A stretch of 64,000 bases of DNA, from assembly GCF_001548095.1 (NCBI RefSeq), contig NZ_AP014815.1, positions 2,727,656 through 2,791,655 of the forward strand, given 5' to 3'. Below are positions 36,784 through 46,470 of this stretch, one piece after another; positions within the stretch are counted from its first letter, which is position 1; each line of letters opens with the position of its first letter. This DNA comes from Geminocystis sp. NIES-3708. GTDB taxonomy: Bacteria > Cyanobacteriota > Cyanobacteriia > Cyanobacteriales > Cyanobacteriaceae. Under the pieces are notes generated by a model. It saw only the letters and a program-made list of their open reading frames with translations. It was not told the DNA's origin and did not search any database. The position numbers and the translations under genes are program-made.

Positions 36784-37866
36784 ATGATTGACGTAATTAT
36801 TATTAGTATTTTCATCTTAGCCTTTGGTGGTGTAGGCTTTGATCTTATTCAAATTCTGCCCGATGAGATACAAAATCAAATTTCTAATATTCAGGCTTTA
36901 CGATGGTTAGCAGCAGGATTTGCTTCTATTATCGGTTTAGCCATGGGTTTAGTGGCACAAACTACCTACAGAAGATTAGAGCAAAAAATCCGTAAAACTC
37001 CTATCGAAGTTATCATCACACGAGCCATTGGATTAGTAATCGGCTTATTATTAGCTAATTTAATGTTAGCTCCAATTTTCCTATTACCAATTCCGGGCAA
37101 CTTTAGCTTTATAAAACCCATGATGGCAATTTTGGGAAGTATCATGTTTGCAGTTTTAGGGGTATCTTTAGCGGATACTCATGGACGCACTTTCTTACGC
37201 TTAATTAATCCTAATAGTATTGAATCCATGTTAGTGGCTGAAGGTACATTAAAACCCGTTGCTACCAAAATTCTTGATACTAGCTGTATTATTGATGGAC
37301 GTATTCAACAATTATTATCCACTGGTTTTTTAGAAGGACAAATTTTAATTCCTCAGTTTATTTTAAATGAATTACAACAGTTAGCTGACGCTACCAATGA
37401 TCAAAAAAGAGTCAGAGGTAGAAGAGGATTAGATATTTTGAATCAGATGCAAGAAACTTATCCTGACAAAATTGTGATTCATCCTGAAGAATACGAAGAA
37501 GTAACTACTGTAGATGCTAAATTATTACACTTGGCCCATGATATTAACGCTATGTTGATTACTAATGATTTTAATTTAAGTAAAGTAGCTAGTTTACAAA
37601 AAATTGAAATCCTCAATGTTAATGATTTAGCACAAGCTGTAAGACCAATTTATCTGCCCGGAGATTATATTGACTTAAAAATTCTTAAACACGGAAAAGA
37701 ACCAACTCAAGGTATCGGTTACTTAGAAGATGGTACAATGGTGGTAGTAGAAGAAGCCAATGGTCATGTAGGTGAGGAAATGAGGGTTATTGTTACTTCT
37801 GCTTTACAAACTTCCGCAGGAAGAATGATTTTTGCGAAAACCAATGCTTCGGCGATGATTTCTTAA
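36784..37866 (+). CDS. PIN/TRAM domain membrane protein (YacL-like)
   Basis: 360 residues. Four N-terminal membrane helices lie at about 1-145. A PIN-type ribonuclease-like domain follows at about 160-285, with acidic residues in ILDTSCIIDGRI and AMLITNDFNLSKVA. A TRAM RNA-binding domain follows at about 293-350 (LPGDYIDLKILKHGKEPTQGIGYLEDGTMVVVE). This architecture is conserved in cyanobacteria and Firmicutes. A role in RNA processing at the membrane is plausible but not shown. Starts at ATG 36784, with AGGA upstream. Confidence 0.92.
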   Translation: MIDVIIISIFILAFGGVGFDLIQILPDEIQNQISNIQALRWLAAGFASIIGLAMGLVAQTTYRRLEQKIRKTPIEVIITRAIGLVIGLLLANLMLAPIFLLPIPGNFSFIKPMMAILGSIMFAVLGVSLADTHGRTFLRLINPNSIESMLVAEGTLKPVATKILDTSCIIDGRIQQLLSTGFLEGQILIPQFILNELQQLADATNDQKRVRGRRGLDILNQMQETYPDKIVIHPEEYEEVTTVDAKLLHLAHDINAMLITNDFNLSKVASLQKIEILNVNDLAQAVRPIYLPGDYIDLKILKHGKEPTQGIGYLEDGTMVVVEEANGHVGEEMRVIVTSALQTSAGRMIFAKTNASAMIS

Positions 37867-38060
37867 TTTGAAAGTAAAAAAAATGGACAATGCACAATTA
37901 ATATCTTTGAAATAATTATTGATTGTTTCTTGTTCATTTATCTTTTCTCATTGTTAATTGTAAAGATTGCTTAATAATGTCAGTGTACTTGTAAATTAAG
38001 TGAACATTGAAGATTAAGATAAAATAAACATTTTTAAAACAATTAATTATAAATATAACA

Positions 38061-38366
38061 ATGGCAAATAATTATCAAGTTAGGTTAGTTAATCAAGAAA
38101 AAGGTATTGACAATGTAATTGAAGTAGGTGCAGATGAGTATATTTTAGATGCTGCAGAAAGACAAGGTTTCAATTTACCTTATTCTTGTCGAGCAGGAGT
38201 TTGCGTTAGTTGTACGGCAAGATTAACAGAAGGTACGGTTAATCATGACTATGACTTTTTGAAACAAAAGGAAATCGAAGCGGGTTTTTTCCTTACTTGC
38301 AAAGCCTTCGCTACTTCTAACTGCGTTGTGGAAACTCATCAGGAAGATGCTTTATTAGATTTATAA
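38061..38366 (+). CDS. Plant-type [2Fe-2S] ferredoxin, divergent
   Basis: 101 residues. The cluster ligands are C43, C48, C51 and C80 (YSCRAGVCVSC, then FFLTC), giving C-x4-C-x2-C-x28-C. Main photosynthetic ferredoxin PetF usually has x29 in the last gap. The loop EGTVNHDYDFLKQKEIEAG also differs from the PetF pattern, and the tail HQEDALLDL is short and acidic. It is therefore more likely one of the minor ferredoxins with a specialised partner. Starts at ATG 38061. It is monocistronic by spacing. Confidence 0.9.
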   Translation: MANNYQVRLVNQEKGIDNVIEVGADEYILDAAERQGFNLPYSCRAGVCVSCTARLTEGTVNHDYDFLKQKEIEAGFFLTCKAFATSNCVVETHQEDALLDL

Positions 38367-38869
38367 ATGTCTTTCTTCTAATAGTTTCCCCATTATCGTC
38401 TAATATGGATAGGTTTTATTGTGGGCTTTATAAGCATTAATTACTTAGGGATAAGCCCACTCAAAAATCATTTTTTCATGAATTTCTGATGATACTCTTA
38501 ATTAATCATCAAATCCTCCCTCAAGTTGTAGTTTATGCCCTTCAAATAAAATAGTAAGAAATATTTATTTCTCAATCTCAGTAAATAAAATTTTCTCCAC
38601 TCTTCTTCTATTGTATTTATCTTTAAATTCAGTAAAAAGAATAGTGCTTTTTTCTCAATACAAAAAAATAAGTTGCCTTAATTGATTTTAAATTTTTGCC
38701 CCATCTTTAGGAATTACTTTCTACAAAAATTTAATCGCTCATTTAGGCAATTTTATCCCATCTTTCATCCCCATGGATTTCTGATTTGAGTCACGATACG
38801 TCCATTTTCTTAATTCTTAATATAGCCGTAGAGTGACTAATTTGTTTCTTTTTTGTCACTTTTGGTTTT
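38367..38869. other. 503-base gene-free region downstream of the ferredoxin
   Basis: It holds a hairpin near its start (listed separately). No open frame is convincing on either strand. A few short minus-strand stretches around 38700-38800 read somewhat protein-like, but stops interrupt them within 15-20 codons. The region sits between the ends of two convergent genes, so no promoter is needed. Confidence 0.45.
38421..38460 (+). terminator. Hairpin after the ferredoxin gene
   Basis: GTGGGCTTTAT at 38421-38431 pairs with ATAAGCCCAC at 38451-38460: ten pairs with one bulged base and a loop of about 19 bases. It lies 55 bases past the ferredoxin stop. A broken T-run (CATTTTTTC) begins about 10 bases after the stem, so this is at best a weak rho-independent terminator or an RNA 3-prime stabiliser. 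Confidence 0.45.
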
Positions 38870-39481
38870 TTATGTTGTTAACATTGCGAATTCGAAAATA
38901 AAACTCACTTTATCCTCTTTTCCTAGTGCAATGCGATCACCAGACTTTAAACGGTGACGGTTACCTGTGGCTAGAGGAGTGTGATTAATATAAGTTCCGT
39001 TAGCACTACCACTATCTTCGATATAAAAATTATCATCTTCTTGGATAATATTTGCATGAATACGGGAAACTACTTGAGAATTAGGAAAACCTGATACATC
39101 TATGTCGGGAGGGCTTTTTTCATTTGGTTTCCCAATATGAATCACCGTTAATTCTAGAGGGATTTCTAAAATAATATTAGTTTGTACATGAGTAAGAGTA
39201 GCTTTGATAGTCTGAATTTGAGTTTGATTATCTCCCATGATGTCAGTTATTCTGGAAGAAGAATTATGAGAAAATATATCCATATCAAGGCTATTAATAT
39301 TTTTTAAATCTGTGATGATGTCAGTAATAACCTCTGATTCATTAACTACTGCCGTCACAACATTCGTTGTCGTTTCATTATTATTTAAGTCTAAGGAATT
39401 TTTTTCTAAAAGAAAATCACATTCAGGACATTTAGTTACTTCATCTTCGATAAACTTACCACAGTTAGAACAAATAATCAT
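38870..39481 (-). CDS. FHA domain protein with N-terminal zinc ribbon
   Basis: 203 residues. A zinc ribbon at the N-terminus has two C-x2-C pairs (CSNCGKFIEDEVTKCPEC). A Ser/Thr/Asn-rich acidic linker runs to about residue 100. The C-terminal FHA domain (about 118-200) has the phosphothreonine-binding features VVSRIHANI and DSGSANGTYIN. It would bind phosphothreonine-containing partners of a Ser/Thr kinase; none is adjacent. Starts at ATG 39481. The pgl gene lies just upstream, 19 bases away, on the same strand. Confidence 0.9.
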   Translation of the reverse strand: MIICSNCGKFIEDEVTKCPECDFLLEKNSLDLNNNETTTNVVTAVVNESEVITDIITDLKNINSLDMDIFSHNSSSRITDIMGDNQTQIQTIKATLTHVQTNIILEIPLELTVIHIGKPNEKSPPDIDVSGFPNSQVVSRIHANIIQEDDNFYIEDSGSANGTYINHTPLATGNRHRLKSGDRIALGKEDKVSFIFEFAMLTT

Positions 39482-39500
39482 AATAATTGAAAATTAATAA

Positions 39501-40196
39501 TTAAGAATTACTTATAAACCAGATTAACTCCCCTTGAGGTTTAATTAGCTTACTAGGATATTGATTAGTGTCTCCTGTCTCACTAAAAACCTGTTGTAAA
39601 GCCTCTTGTTTATTACTACCAGATACCAAGAAAATAACGCAATTTGCTTGATTAATCAATGGTACAGTAAAAGTTAATCTTAAACTATCTTCTTTATTCC
39701 CCACTGTTATTAGGCGATCACATACTTGTAAGGCTTGGGTATGAGGAAAAAGAGAAGCTGTGTGACCATCATCTCCCATACCTAATAGAATAAGATCAAA
39801 AGTAGGAAAACCCGAAGTTATCTCAAAAAAGTTTAGTAACTCTTGATTGTGTTTATCGGCATCCGCTTGAGGATTATTCGCCGTTGTAGGCATGGCATGA
39901 ATATTATTGGGGGGAATATCTACCTTATCTAACCATGCTTCTCGTGCCATTTTTTCGTTACTATCGGGATGATTCGGTAACACATAGCGCTCATCACCCC
40001 AAAATATATGAATTTTATCCCAAGGTAAATCAGTTTGTGCAATAGCTTCATAAATTGGTTTTGGTGTACTTCCACCAGCTAAGGCAATAGTACAGATATT
40101 ATTTTTGACGATCGCTTCTTTAATTTTTTGTATAATCAGAGCAGTAGCTTGAGTAATTAAAGCATTTTTATCAGAAACATTGTTAATTTGTGTCAT
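39501..40196 (-). CDS. pgl: 6-phosphogluconolactonase
   Basis: It hydrolyses 6-phosphogluconolactone in the oxidative pentose phosphate pathway. The 231 residues contain ALAGGSTPKPIYEAI, IHIFWGDERYVLPNHPDSN and LLGMGDDGHTASLFP, the three standard family motifs. Length is normal. Starts at ATG 40196. It is 45 bases downstream of map and followed by the FHA gene, all on the minus strand, so the three may share a transcript. Confidence 0.96.
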   Translation of the reverse strand: MTQINNVSDKNALITQATALIIQKIKEAIVKNNICTIALAGGSTPKPIYEAIAQTDLPWDKIHIFWGDERYVLPNHPDSNEKMAREAWLDKVDIPPNNIHAMPTTANNPQADADKHNQELLNFFEITSGFPTFDLILLGMGDDGHTASLFPHTQALQVCDRLITVGNKEDSLRLTFTVPLINQANCVIFLVSGSNKQEALQQVFSETGDTNQYPSKLIKPQGELIWFISNS

Positions 40197-40241
40197 AAAT
40201 AGTTAATGGTTGATAGTTAATAGTTTATTATTCACCGTTTA

Positions 40242-41096
40242 TTAATTTCTTAAGGTTAAAATTTCATAACCATTATCAGTAACTAAAACAGTATGTTCAA
40301 ACTGTGCTGAAAGTTGTTTGTCTAAGGTTACAACAGTCCAACGATCTTTCAAAGTACGAGTATGTTTCTTCCCGGCATTAATAATTGGTTCGATTGCTAA
40401 TGTCATTCCTGCTTTTAATTGTACATTTGGTAAGTCTTTTGTGCGAAAATTGAATACGGAAGGCTCTTCATGTAAATTTCTACCGACACCATGCCCGACA
40501 AAATTCTCTACCACACAAAAACCATTTTTCTCAACATAATCTTGAATTGCCCCGGCAATGTCCATTAAATATTTTCCTGCTTTTACTTGTTCAATGCCTT
40601 TATACATAGCAGTTTCAGCAACTTCTAATAATTTAGCAGTACTTCTTTTAACCTTTCCCACGGGAAAAGTAATACAGGAATCACCATGATAACCATTATA
40701 AAATGCACCCGTATCAATTTTGAGTATATCCCCCATTTGAATGACTTTCTTCGGGTTAGGAATACCATGGACAACTTCTTCATTAATACAAGCACAAATC
40801 GAAGCAGGAAAACCATGATAACCTTTAAAGCTAGGGGTTGCACCCATTTCTCTGATTCTTTTTTCGGCATACTCATCTAAATCCGCTGTTGTCATACCGG
40901 GTTTAGTTATTTCGCTAATTTCTTTTAAGACTGTAGCGACAATTTTTCCAGAAATACGCATAATTTCAATTTCTGCTTCATTTTTTATTTCTATCCCTTT
41001 CCCATTTTTTTTCATGGGTGGTAATCCTTTAGTTTTAGGAGGATTCTCTCGTTTATTTTTATTAATATTAGATAGTAAATCTTGTAAATTTTTCAT
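40242..41096 (-). CDS. map: Type I methionine aminopeptidase with N-terminal extension
   Basis: It removes the initiator methionine from nascent proteins. The catalytic domain starts near residue 38 ([16 protein letters not shown]). Metal ligands are visible: the two aspartates in [15 protein letters not shown], the histidine in [12 protein letters not shown], and glutamates in LAIEPI and SAQFEHT. The first about 35 residues are basic and Asn/Lys-rich ([18 protein letters not shown]), an extension absent from short bacterial enzymes and similar to ribosome-associated forms. Starts at ATG 41096. Confidence 0.96.
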   Translation of the reverse strand: MKNLQDLLSNINKNKRENPPKTKGLPPMKKNGKGIEIKNEAEIEIMRISGKIVATVLKEISEITKPGMTTADLDEYAEKRIREMGATPSFKGYHGFPASICACINEEVVHGIPNPKKVIQMGDILKIDTGAFYNGYHGDSCITFPVGKVKRSTAKLLEVAETAMYKGIEQVKAGKYLMDIAGAIQDYVEKNGFCVVENFVGHGVGRNLHEEPSVFNFRTKDLPNVQLKAGMTLAIEPIINAGKKHTRTLKDRWTVVTLDKQLSAQFEHTVLVTDNGYEILTLRN

Positions 41097-41164
41097 AATT
41101 ATTGATTATAATAGTTAGTCTGAAACAATTTAGAATTAACTGAATAATCTTGAATTCTAAATTG

Positions 41165-41596
41165 TTAATTATTAATTATTAATTGTCCAGTCATACCTGC
41201 TTGTTTATGTCCAGCTATGGAACAATAAAGTTCGTAAATACCTTCTTTTTCTGGGATAAAAACCCAATCTGCGACACCTTCAGGTTTTAATTCTAATTCA
41301 TGAATTGCACCTTTTATTTCGACTTTTCCAGCTTGTACTTTTTGTGTCCAACTAGCGTCTGCAAAATCTTTAGCAGTAAAATAATGTTTTTCTGGACTAG
41401 GATTGTTAAGGATTAATTTATATTTTTGTCCTTTACGAAATTGAAATTTATTAGGTATAAACTTTAATTCTCCTTGAGCATTCCCTAGGCTAATATTTAC
41501 TGTTTCTATATCAATATTTGCTTGGGCGCTTAACATAAAATTAAAGAAACAAAAAACAAAAATAAAAATGGAAAAAAGAATATTTTTTAGTTTCAT
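41165..41596 (-). CDS. Secreted cupredoxin (plastocyanin-like)
   Basis: 143 residues. A signal peptide with a Phe-rich core ends at SAQA (about residue 26). The mature domain is a cupredoxin with type-1 copper ligands H71 (EKHYFTAKDF), C125, H130 and M135 in YCSIAGHKQAGM. The Cys-His spacing (x4) differs from the x2 of plastocyanin, so it is not PetE. Relatives are annotated only as cupredoxin-domain proteins. It should act in the periplasm or lumen as an electron carrier or copper-binding protein. Starts at ATG 41596. Confidence 0.9.
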   Translation of the reverse strand: MKLKNILFSIFIFVFCFFNFMLSAQANIDIETVNISLGNAQGELKFIPNKFQFRKGQKYKLILNNPSPEKHYFTAKDFADASWTQKVQAGKVEIKGAIHELELKPEGVADWVFIPEKEGIYELYCSIAGHKQAGMTGQLIINN

Positions 41597-41631
41597 TTTA
41601 ATACTTTATATTTATTATGATAAATTAATTA

Positions 41632-42504
41632 TTAAAGGTATTTTTGCAATAATAACGATATTTTGTGTTTAGTTTCTGTTGGTGCTGTATCTAAGGGAGT
41701 TAAAATAGCGGTTTTTAAGGCTGAGTGTGCATCACTAATAAATGGATTTTTATTAATTAATTTTACCGTTTCTCTGATTACTTTTTGAGCATTAATACCA
41801 TTTTGATGTAAATTCTGAATGACGGTTTCAACGGTAACATGATCATGTTCTGGATTCCAACAATCATAATCTGTAACTAAAGCTAGGGTAGCGTAAGCTA
41901 TTTCTGCTTCTCTTGCCAATTTGGCTTCCGTTAAGTTTGTCATGCCAATGATACTTGCACCCCAACTACGATATAAATTTGATTCGGCTATAGTAGAAAA
42001 TGCTGGACCTTCCATACATACATAAGTACCACCATGATGTAAGTCAATATCAGGAAAATCTAAATTTCTCACGGCTTGGGCGATGGTATCAGCTAGTTTG
42101 TTACACACAGGATGTCCAAACCCTATATGTGCCACAATACCTTCACCGAAAAAAGTTGATTCACGATTTTTTGTACGATCAATAAATTGATCAGGTATAA
42201 CTAAATCTAGAGGTCTAATATGTTGTTGTAGTGAACCAACTGCAGAGGCTGAGATAATATAGTCAACTCCTAACTGTTTCAATCCATAAATATTAGCTTT
42301 AAAAGGTAATTCTGTTGGTAGGAAGTGATGATTTTTGCCATGACGAGCAAGAAAAACAACTTTTGCATTGTCTAATGTTCCAATGATAAAATTATCAGAA
42401 GGTTTACCAAAGGGAGTATCTAGAGAAATTTCTTCAACATCTTGTAAGGCTTCCATTTTATATAATCCGCTACCACCAATAATACCAATTTTTGTTAATG
42501 TCAT
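41632..42504 (-). CDS. mtnP: S-methyl-5-thioadenosine phosphorylase
   Basis: It cleaves methylthioadenosine with phosphate to adenine and methylthioribose-1-phosphate for methionine salvage. The 290 residues begin [13 protein letters not shown]. They contain the phosphate-site region [22 protein letters not shown], the substrate-site segment [15 protein letters not shown] and [19 protein letters not shown], all typical of MtnP rather than purine nucleoside phosphorylase. The length is normal. Starts at ATG 42504. Confidence 0.95.
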   Translation of the reverse strand: MTLTKIGIIGGSGLYKMEALQDVEEISLDTPFGKPSDNFIIGTLDNAKVVFLARHGKNHHFLPTELPFKANIYGLKQLGVDYIISASAVGSLQQHIRPLDLVIPDQFIDRTKNRESTFFGEGIVAHIGFGHPVCNKLADTIAQAVRNLDFPDIDLHHGGTYVCMEGPAFSTIAESNLYRSWGASIIGMTNLTEAKLAREAEIAYATLALVTDYDCWNPEHDHVTVETVIQNLHQNGINAQKVIRETVKLINKNPFISDAHSALKTAILTPLDTAPTETKHKISLLLQKYL

Positions 42505-42630
42505 TTCCTTGTTTTTACTATAAAAATACCATTAATAATTTTAACCCAAAGTAACATATGTTTGTGATTAATATTCTAATTATCATATCACTTTATAAAA
42601 AATAAAGCGGTAACGTTTAATGTTTATAAA

Positions 42631-43881
42631 TTAATTATTAATAGGAATAAATAAACTGAATTGTGTTCCTTTTTCCTGTTGATATTTTGTCCAATAATAA
42701 GGACTAATTAAACTAATTTTTACACCTATTTTATCACATAATTCTTTAACAATTGTTAAACCTAAACCAGTTCCATCAATTGCACTTTTATCTTGAGTAC
42801 CTCGATAATGTCTTTCAAAAATGTGTAGTTGGTCTTCTTGATTAATGCCATAACCTGTATCGCTAATCTCAATAATTAATTCGGTTTTATTTTGCTTAAT
42901 TTCTAATAAGACTTTGCCATTATTAGGAGTATATTTGACTGCATTTTCTAATAGATTATAAAGAATTTCTGTTAACGCTTTTTTATTACTATTTACTAAT
43001 AATAAAGAATTGTTAATTTTAGTTAACAATTGAATATTTTTTTCTTCACTAATGGCTTTAATTGTTAAAATCAAGGGCTCAATAATTTCTTGAATATTAA
43101 ATTTTTCTAATAACTCAATCTTTTCTGTTAAGAAAAAGCTGGTAGATCCTATGGAATTTAATGGTAAAATTTTATTATTATTTAATCCTTCCCATTGTTC
43201 ATTAAAATCAGCAATTAAGTCTTTCATTCGATCACTTTCTCTGATAATATTTTCTGAAACTTGATAATTAGATTCATGAGGCAATAGACGTTTTAACAAT
43301 AATTTAGCGAAAGTACGAATAGCCGTGAGGGGATTACGTAGTTGATGTAAAAAGTCGTCAATATGATTATTTTCTAATATCCTTAATTTTTCTAATTGAG
43401 TTAGTTTTAATTCTGTTAATTGCTGTTTTTGTTCGATAATACGAGCTAAAGTTATAGTTTTAACAATTTCTTTTATTTGTATAATTTCATTTTGTCGCCA
43501 AGGTAAACTTTTTCTAGTGGTAGTTAATAAACCTAAAACTAAATCTTGATAAATTAAGGGCAAAATTAACTGATAAGGAGAGTCAGAATTTGAGGTATTA
43601 CTGATTATTTTTTCAGATACAAAACAATCATTAATAACCTCATTAAAAGTTTCTTTTACGGATTTTGAAGGTAAAAAAGATAAAGTGTTCAATTGAGAAG
43701 AAACAGTGGCAGAATTTGGATAAACTAAAATAGGAATTAATTTAGGTGTCTGACTATTATTTGGTGTTGTCAAATAAATAATACTTTCTTGCACTAAAAA
43801 ATTCTGTAATAGTAGCCTTAATTGTGATTCACATAGATGAATAAATTCTTCACTTACTCTAACTTCTTCATATTCGGGCAT
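42631..43881 (-). CDS. Sensor histidine kinase with GAF-like N-terminus, next to kaiB3/kaiA3
   Basis: 416 residues. The first about 150 residues look like a GAF-type sensory domain (PYQLILPLIYQDLVLGLLTTTR). A helix follows, then a dimerisation domain with phospho-acceptor H179 in FLHQLRNPLTAIRTFAKLL. The ATPase domain has the N box in EILYNLLENAVKYT and glycine boxes DTGYGI and GTGLGLTIVKELC. No membrane segment, so it is cytoplasmic. It lies 124 bases downstream of kaiB on the same strand. A role in KaiA3/KaiB3 input or output is inferred from position only; true SasA has a KaiB-like N-terminus, which this lacks. Confidence 0.88.
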   Translation of the reverse strand: MPEYEEVRVSEEFIHLCESQLRLLLQNFLVQESIIYLTTPNNSQTPKLIPILVYPNSATVSSQLNTLSFLPSKSVKETFNEVINDCFVSEKIISNTSNSDSPYQLILPLIYQDLVLGLLTTTRKSLPWRQNEIIQIKEIVKTITLARIIEQKQQLTELKLTQLEKLRILENNHIDDFLHQLRNPLTAIRTFAKLLLKRLLPHESNYQVSENIIRESDRMKDLIADFNEQWEGLNNNKILPLNSIGSTSFFLTEKIELLEKFNIQEIIEPLILTIKAISEEKNIQLLTKINNSLLLVNSNKKALTEILYNLLENAVKYTPNNGKVLLEIKQNKTELIIEISDTGYGINQEDQLHIFERHYRGTQDKSAIDGTGLGLTIVKELCDKIGVKISLISPYYWTKYQQEKGTQFSLFIPINN

Positions 43882-44005
43882 AATCCATTAATTATATATA
43901 CAGTTTATTTTTGGTTTAGTTTTTATTAAAATAATTACAAATTTATTCGTTAAATATTAGTATTAAATATTTTTTATGCTTATTTTCCATGAGCTTTTTT
44001 TAGTA

Positions 44006-44287
44006 TTATTGATCTTTAGCAACCAAATCTAACCCATAAAGTACTTTTTCTCGATTAGATAAATCTCCAATAATTCTTTGTAATGGCGGTGGCAGTTGCT
44101 TAATTAAAGTCGGTGTTACTAAAATTTTCTCTATTTCCGCACGATGTGGTTCTTCTAATACATCAATAATTTCTACTTTGTACTGATTACTCAACTCTTC
44201 TTTACACAATCTTAACAGATTAGCGATCGCCCTTTGAGAATTAAGGGAATTACCAGTAATATATAATCGCAATAAATATTTACTCAT
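44006..44287 (-). CDS. kaiB3: KaiB clock protein, KaiB3 type
   Basis: 93 residues with the KaiB thioredoxin-like, fold-switching pattern: YLLRLYITGNSLNSQRAI, EIIDVLEEPHRAEIEKILVTPTLIKQLPPP, and RRIIGDLSN-like RIIGDLSNREKVLYGLDL. The acidic C-terminal tail of canonical KaiB (about 102 residues) is missing. The start lies 3 bases after the stop of the kaiA3-like gene. That order matches Synechocystis sll0485-sll0486 (KaiA3-KaiB3), hence the KaiB3 assignment. Its ATPase partner KaiC3 is not in the window. Confidence 0.88.
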   Translation of the reverse strand: MSKYLLRLYITGNSLNSQRAIANLLRLCKEELSNQYKVEIIDVLEEPHRAEIEKILVTPTLIKQLPPPLQRIIGDLSNREKVLYGLDLVAKDQ

Positions 44288-44290
44288 GAA

Positions 44291-45178
44291 TTAAATTTGA
44301 TCAGAATCAGAAGGAAAAAAGACATTAAGATTACTAATACCAATATAATATTTACGATAATAGGAAGTTAAATAACCCATTAACTCTAATAATCTTAACC
44401 GACCTTCATCAACATAGGCTTGAACTTTTGCTAAATTTGCGTTCTGACTTTTTATTTTAAGGGCTTTAGTATGAATATCTACTATATCTCTTGGACTAGC
44501 TTTAAAAAAACCTAATTTTGCGGCTAAAGAACGTAACTTTTCAGAAGTATCATGATTTACTTTAAAGGCTCTTTCTTCTAAGGCTAAATCTAATAATTCC
44601 CCATATCTAGTGGTTAAATCGGCAAAAACTTCAGGAATAGACTCTTTTAATGCTTCTGAAGCAAACATTCTAGCCGTGATGCTAGGTTGAATAGAATTAG
44701 CTAAATTTTCGAGACTCGTAAATTCTTTTTGTTGTTGTTGTCGTTGTTTTTGTTGGGAAAAGTTATAAATATACTGTTGTCTTTCAATAGCGATACGAAT
44801 AGCATAAATCAAAGAGTTGCTATCTAAATCTTTTTTCTGTAGATAACCATTTGCACCTAGTTGAAAAGCCCGAACGATAATAGTTTCATCCTGATAAGCT
44901 GTTTGTACAATGATAGGAATATCAGGAGCATTTTCTTTAATTTTTAATAGTGATTCAATACTTTTACTATCAGGTAATGTTAAATCAAGTAAAATAACAT
45001 CAAAATCTTTTTCCGTAAGTATATTTAAGGCTTCAGTTAAGTTTGTTACTAAAGACAAATCAAAAGATAATCCCTCTGCTAAAACAGAATCATGAGAGTT
45101 AGACAGTAAATTTTGAATTAGTTGAGCATTAATAGCATCATCCTCTACTAATAAAATTTCATATACATAATTAGACAT
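44291..45178 (-). CDS. kaiA3: KaiA3: response-regulator / KaiA-like chimera
   Basis: 295 residues. Residues 1-130 are a response-regulator receiver: acidic pocket E12-D13-D14, phospho-acceptor D65 in VILLDLTLPD, and the conserved lysine in GYLQKKDL. A Gln-rich linker (about 142-152) leads to a helical C-terminal domain (about 160-285). Its pattern FADLTTRYGELLDLAL ... SPRDIVDIHTKALK ... LRLLELMGYLTSYYRKYYIG parallels the KaiA C-terminal four-helix domain that stimulates KaiC. This chimera matches KaiA3 (Sll0485) described recently in Synechocystis. Starts at ATG 45178; kaiB3 follows after 3 bases. Confidence 0.82.
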   Translation of the reverse strand: MSNYVYEILLVEDDAINAQLIQNLLSNSHDSVLAEGLSFDLSLVTNLTEALNILTEKDFDVILLDLTLPDSKSIESLLKIKENAPDIPIIVQTAYQDETIIVRAFQLGANGYLQKKDLDSNSLIYAIRIAIERQQYIYNFSQQKQRQQQQKEFTSLENLANSIQPSITARMFASEALKESIPEVFADLTTRYGELLDLALEERAFKVNHDTSEKLRSLAAKLGFFKASPRDIVDIHTKALKIKSQNANLAKVQAYVDEGRLRLLELMGYLTSYYRKYYIGISNLNVFFPSDSDQI

Positions 45179-45307
45179 ATTTTAGAGGGGAGCAAAATTT
45201 TATCAACGGATAAAGAGTTAGTAATTTTATAGTACCAATCTTCCTAGCTTTTCGCTAGTTTGCCCCTATTCTCTTGATAACCTGAATTATTTATTAATTA
45301 TTAATTG

Positions 45308-46327
45308 TTATGCGGCGACAGAAGCATTATTAAAACTCTTAACACGACTAGGTTTTACATATACGGTTTGATTATGACGTAAACCTAATTTATCGAATTT
45401 TTCCCGATTCAAATGGGCAGTAATTTCCCAATTATCAGCAATAACTAATTCCGCCTGAATTTCCCATCCTAAATGAATAATACGTTTAACGATCGCTTTA
45501 CTACTGATACCATCATCTTCTAATAATATATCTAATTCGTGAGGTCTGATAAATATATCATCTCCTAAATTATCAAGGACATTTTCACCAAATAAAGGAG
45601 CATGACGAGGCAAGATATTTACTTCGCCAATGAATTGCATCACAAAAGATGACGCAGGATTATCATAAATTTCAGCAGGTGAGCCAATTTGCTCAATTCT
45701 TCCCTTATTCATAACGACAATTTCATCAGCTACTTCCATCGCTTCTTCTTGATCATGGGTGACAAACACGCTGGTAATATGCACTTCATCATGCAATCTT
45801 CTTAGCCATGCTCTCAACTCTTTGCGTACTTTAGCATCTAAAGCTCCAAAAGGTTCATCTAAAAGTAGTACTTGAGGTTGTACAGCTAAGGCACGAGCTA
45901 AGGCTACCCGTTGTCTTTGTCCTCCTGATAACTGACTAGGATAGCGATCGCCTAAACCCTCTAACTGTATTAAACTCAGTAATTCAGAAACTTTTTCTTT
46001 TACCTGTGCTTCAGGTGCTTTACGAATGCGTAAGCCAAAAGCAATATTTTCACGAATAGTTAAATGTTTAAATAAAGCATAATGTTGAAAAACAAAACCA
46101 ATATTTCGCTTACGAATATCAACACCTGTGGTATCTTTTCCGTTGATAATAATTTGACCAACATCGGGATTTTCTAACCCAGATATTGTGCGTAAAAGGG
46201 TTGATTTTCCTGAACCAGAAGGACCCAATAAAGCTACTAAGGTATTAGCTTTTACTTCTAAATTAATATTATCTAAGGCTAAAAAACTACCAAAATTTTT
46301 AGAAACATTATTAACAAGAATACTCAT
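45308..46327 (-). CDS. cysA: Sulfate/thiosulfate ABC transporter ATPase CysA
   Basis: 339 residues. Walker A reads GPSGSGKST, the signature [16 protein letters not shown], Walker [13 protein letters not shown], and the switch histidine is in [15 protein letters not shown]. The C-terminal TOBE-like region starts near 235 ([14 protein letters not shown]). It is the last gene of the sulfate operon, 143 bases after cysW. Starts at ATG 46327. It energises sulfate uptake at the inner membrane. Confidence 0.96.
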   Translation of the reverse strand: MSILVNNVSKNFGSFLALDNINLEVKANTLVALLGPSGSGKSTLLRTISGLENPDVGQIIINGKDTTGVDIRKRNIGFVFQHYALFKHLTIRENIAFGLRIRKAPEAQVKEKVSELLSLIQLEGLGDRYPSQLSGGQRQRVALARALAVQPQVLLLDEPFGALDAKVRKELRAWLRRLHDEVHITSVFVTHDQEEAMEVADEIVVMNKGRIEQIGSPAEIYDNPASSFVMQFIGEVNILPRHAPLFGENVLDNLGDDIFIRPHELDILLEDDGISSKAIVKRIIHLGWEIQAELVIADNWEITAHLNREKFDKLGLRHNQTVYVKPSRVKSFNNASVAA

Positions 46328-46470
46328 TTTTTTCTCCTATATTTATATACGAACATAACAATTAAAACGAGGCAAAATATATTGCATAATTTAGAATTTA
46401 TAAAAATTATTACAATTCCATTGTCTATTACTTACTCTTACATCTAAAGGTTAGATGGGTTTGAGTTTAG

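Noticed and set aside
38700-38800. Possible transposase or gene remnant on the minus strand
   Set aside because: Short protein-like stretches are broken by stops within 15-20 codons and match nothing I can name.
40625-40876. 83-codon minus-strand frame inside map
   Set aside because: Shifted frame of methionine aminopeptidase, whose own frame carries the metal-binding residues.
42631-43881. SasA clock kinase
   Set aside because: The N-terminus is GAF-like and lacks the KaiB-like domain that defines SasA.
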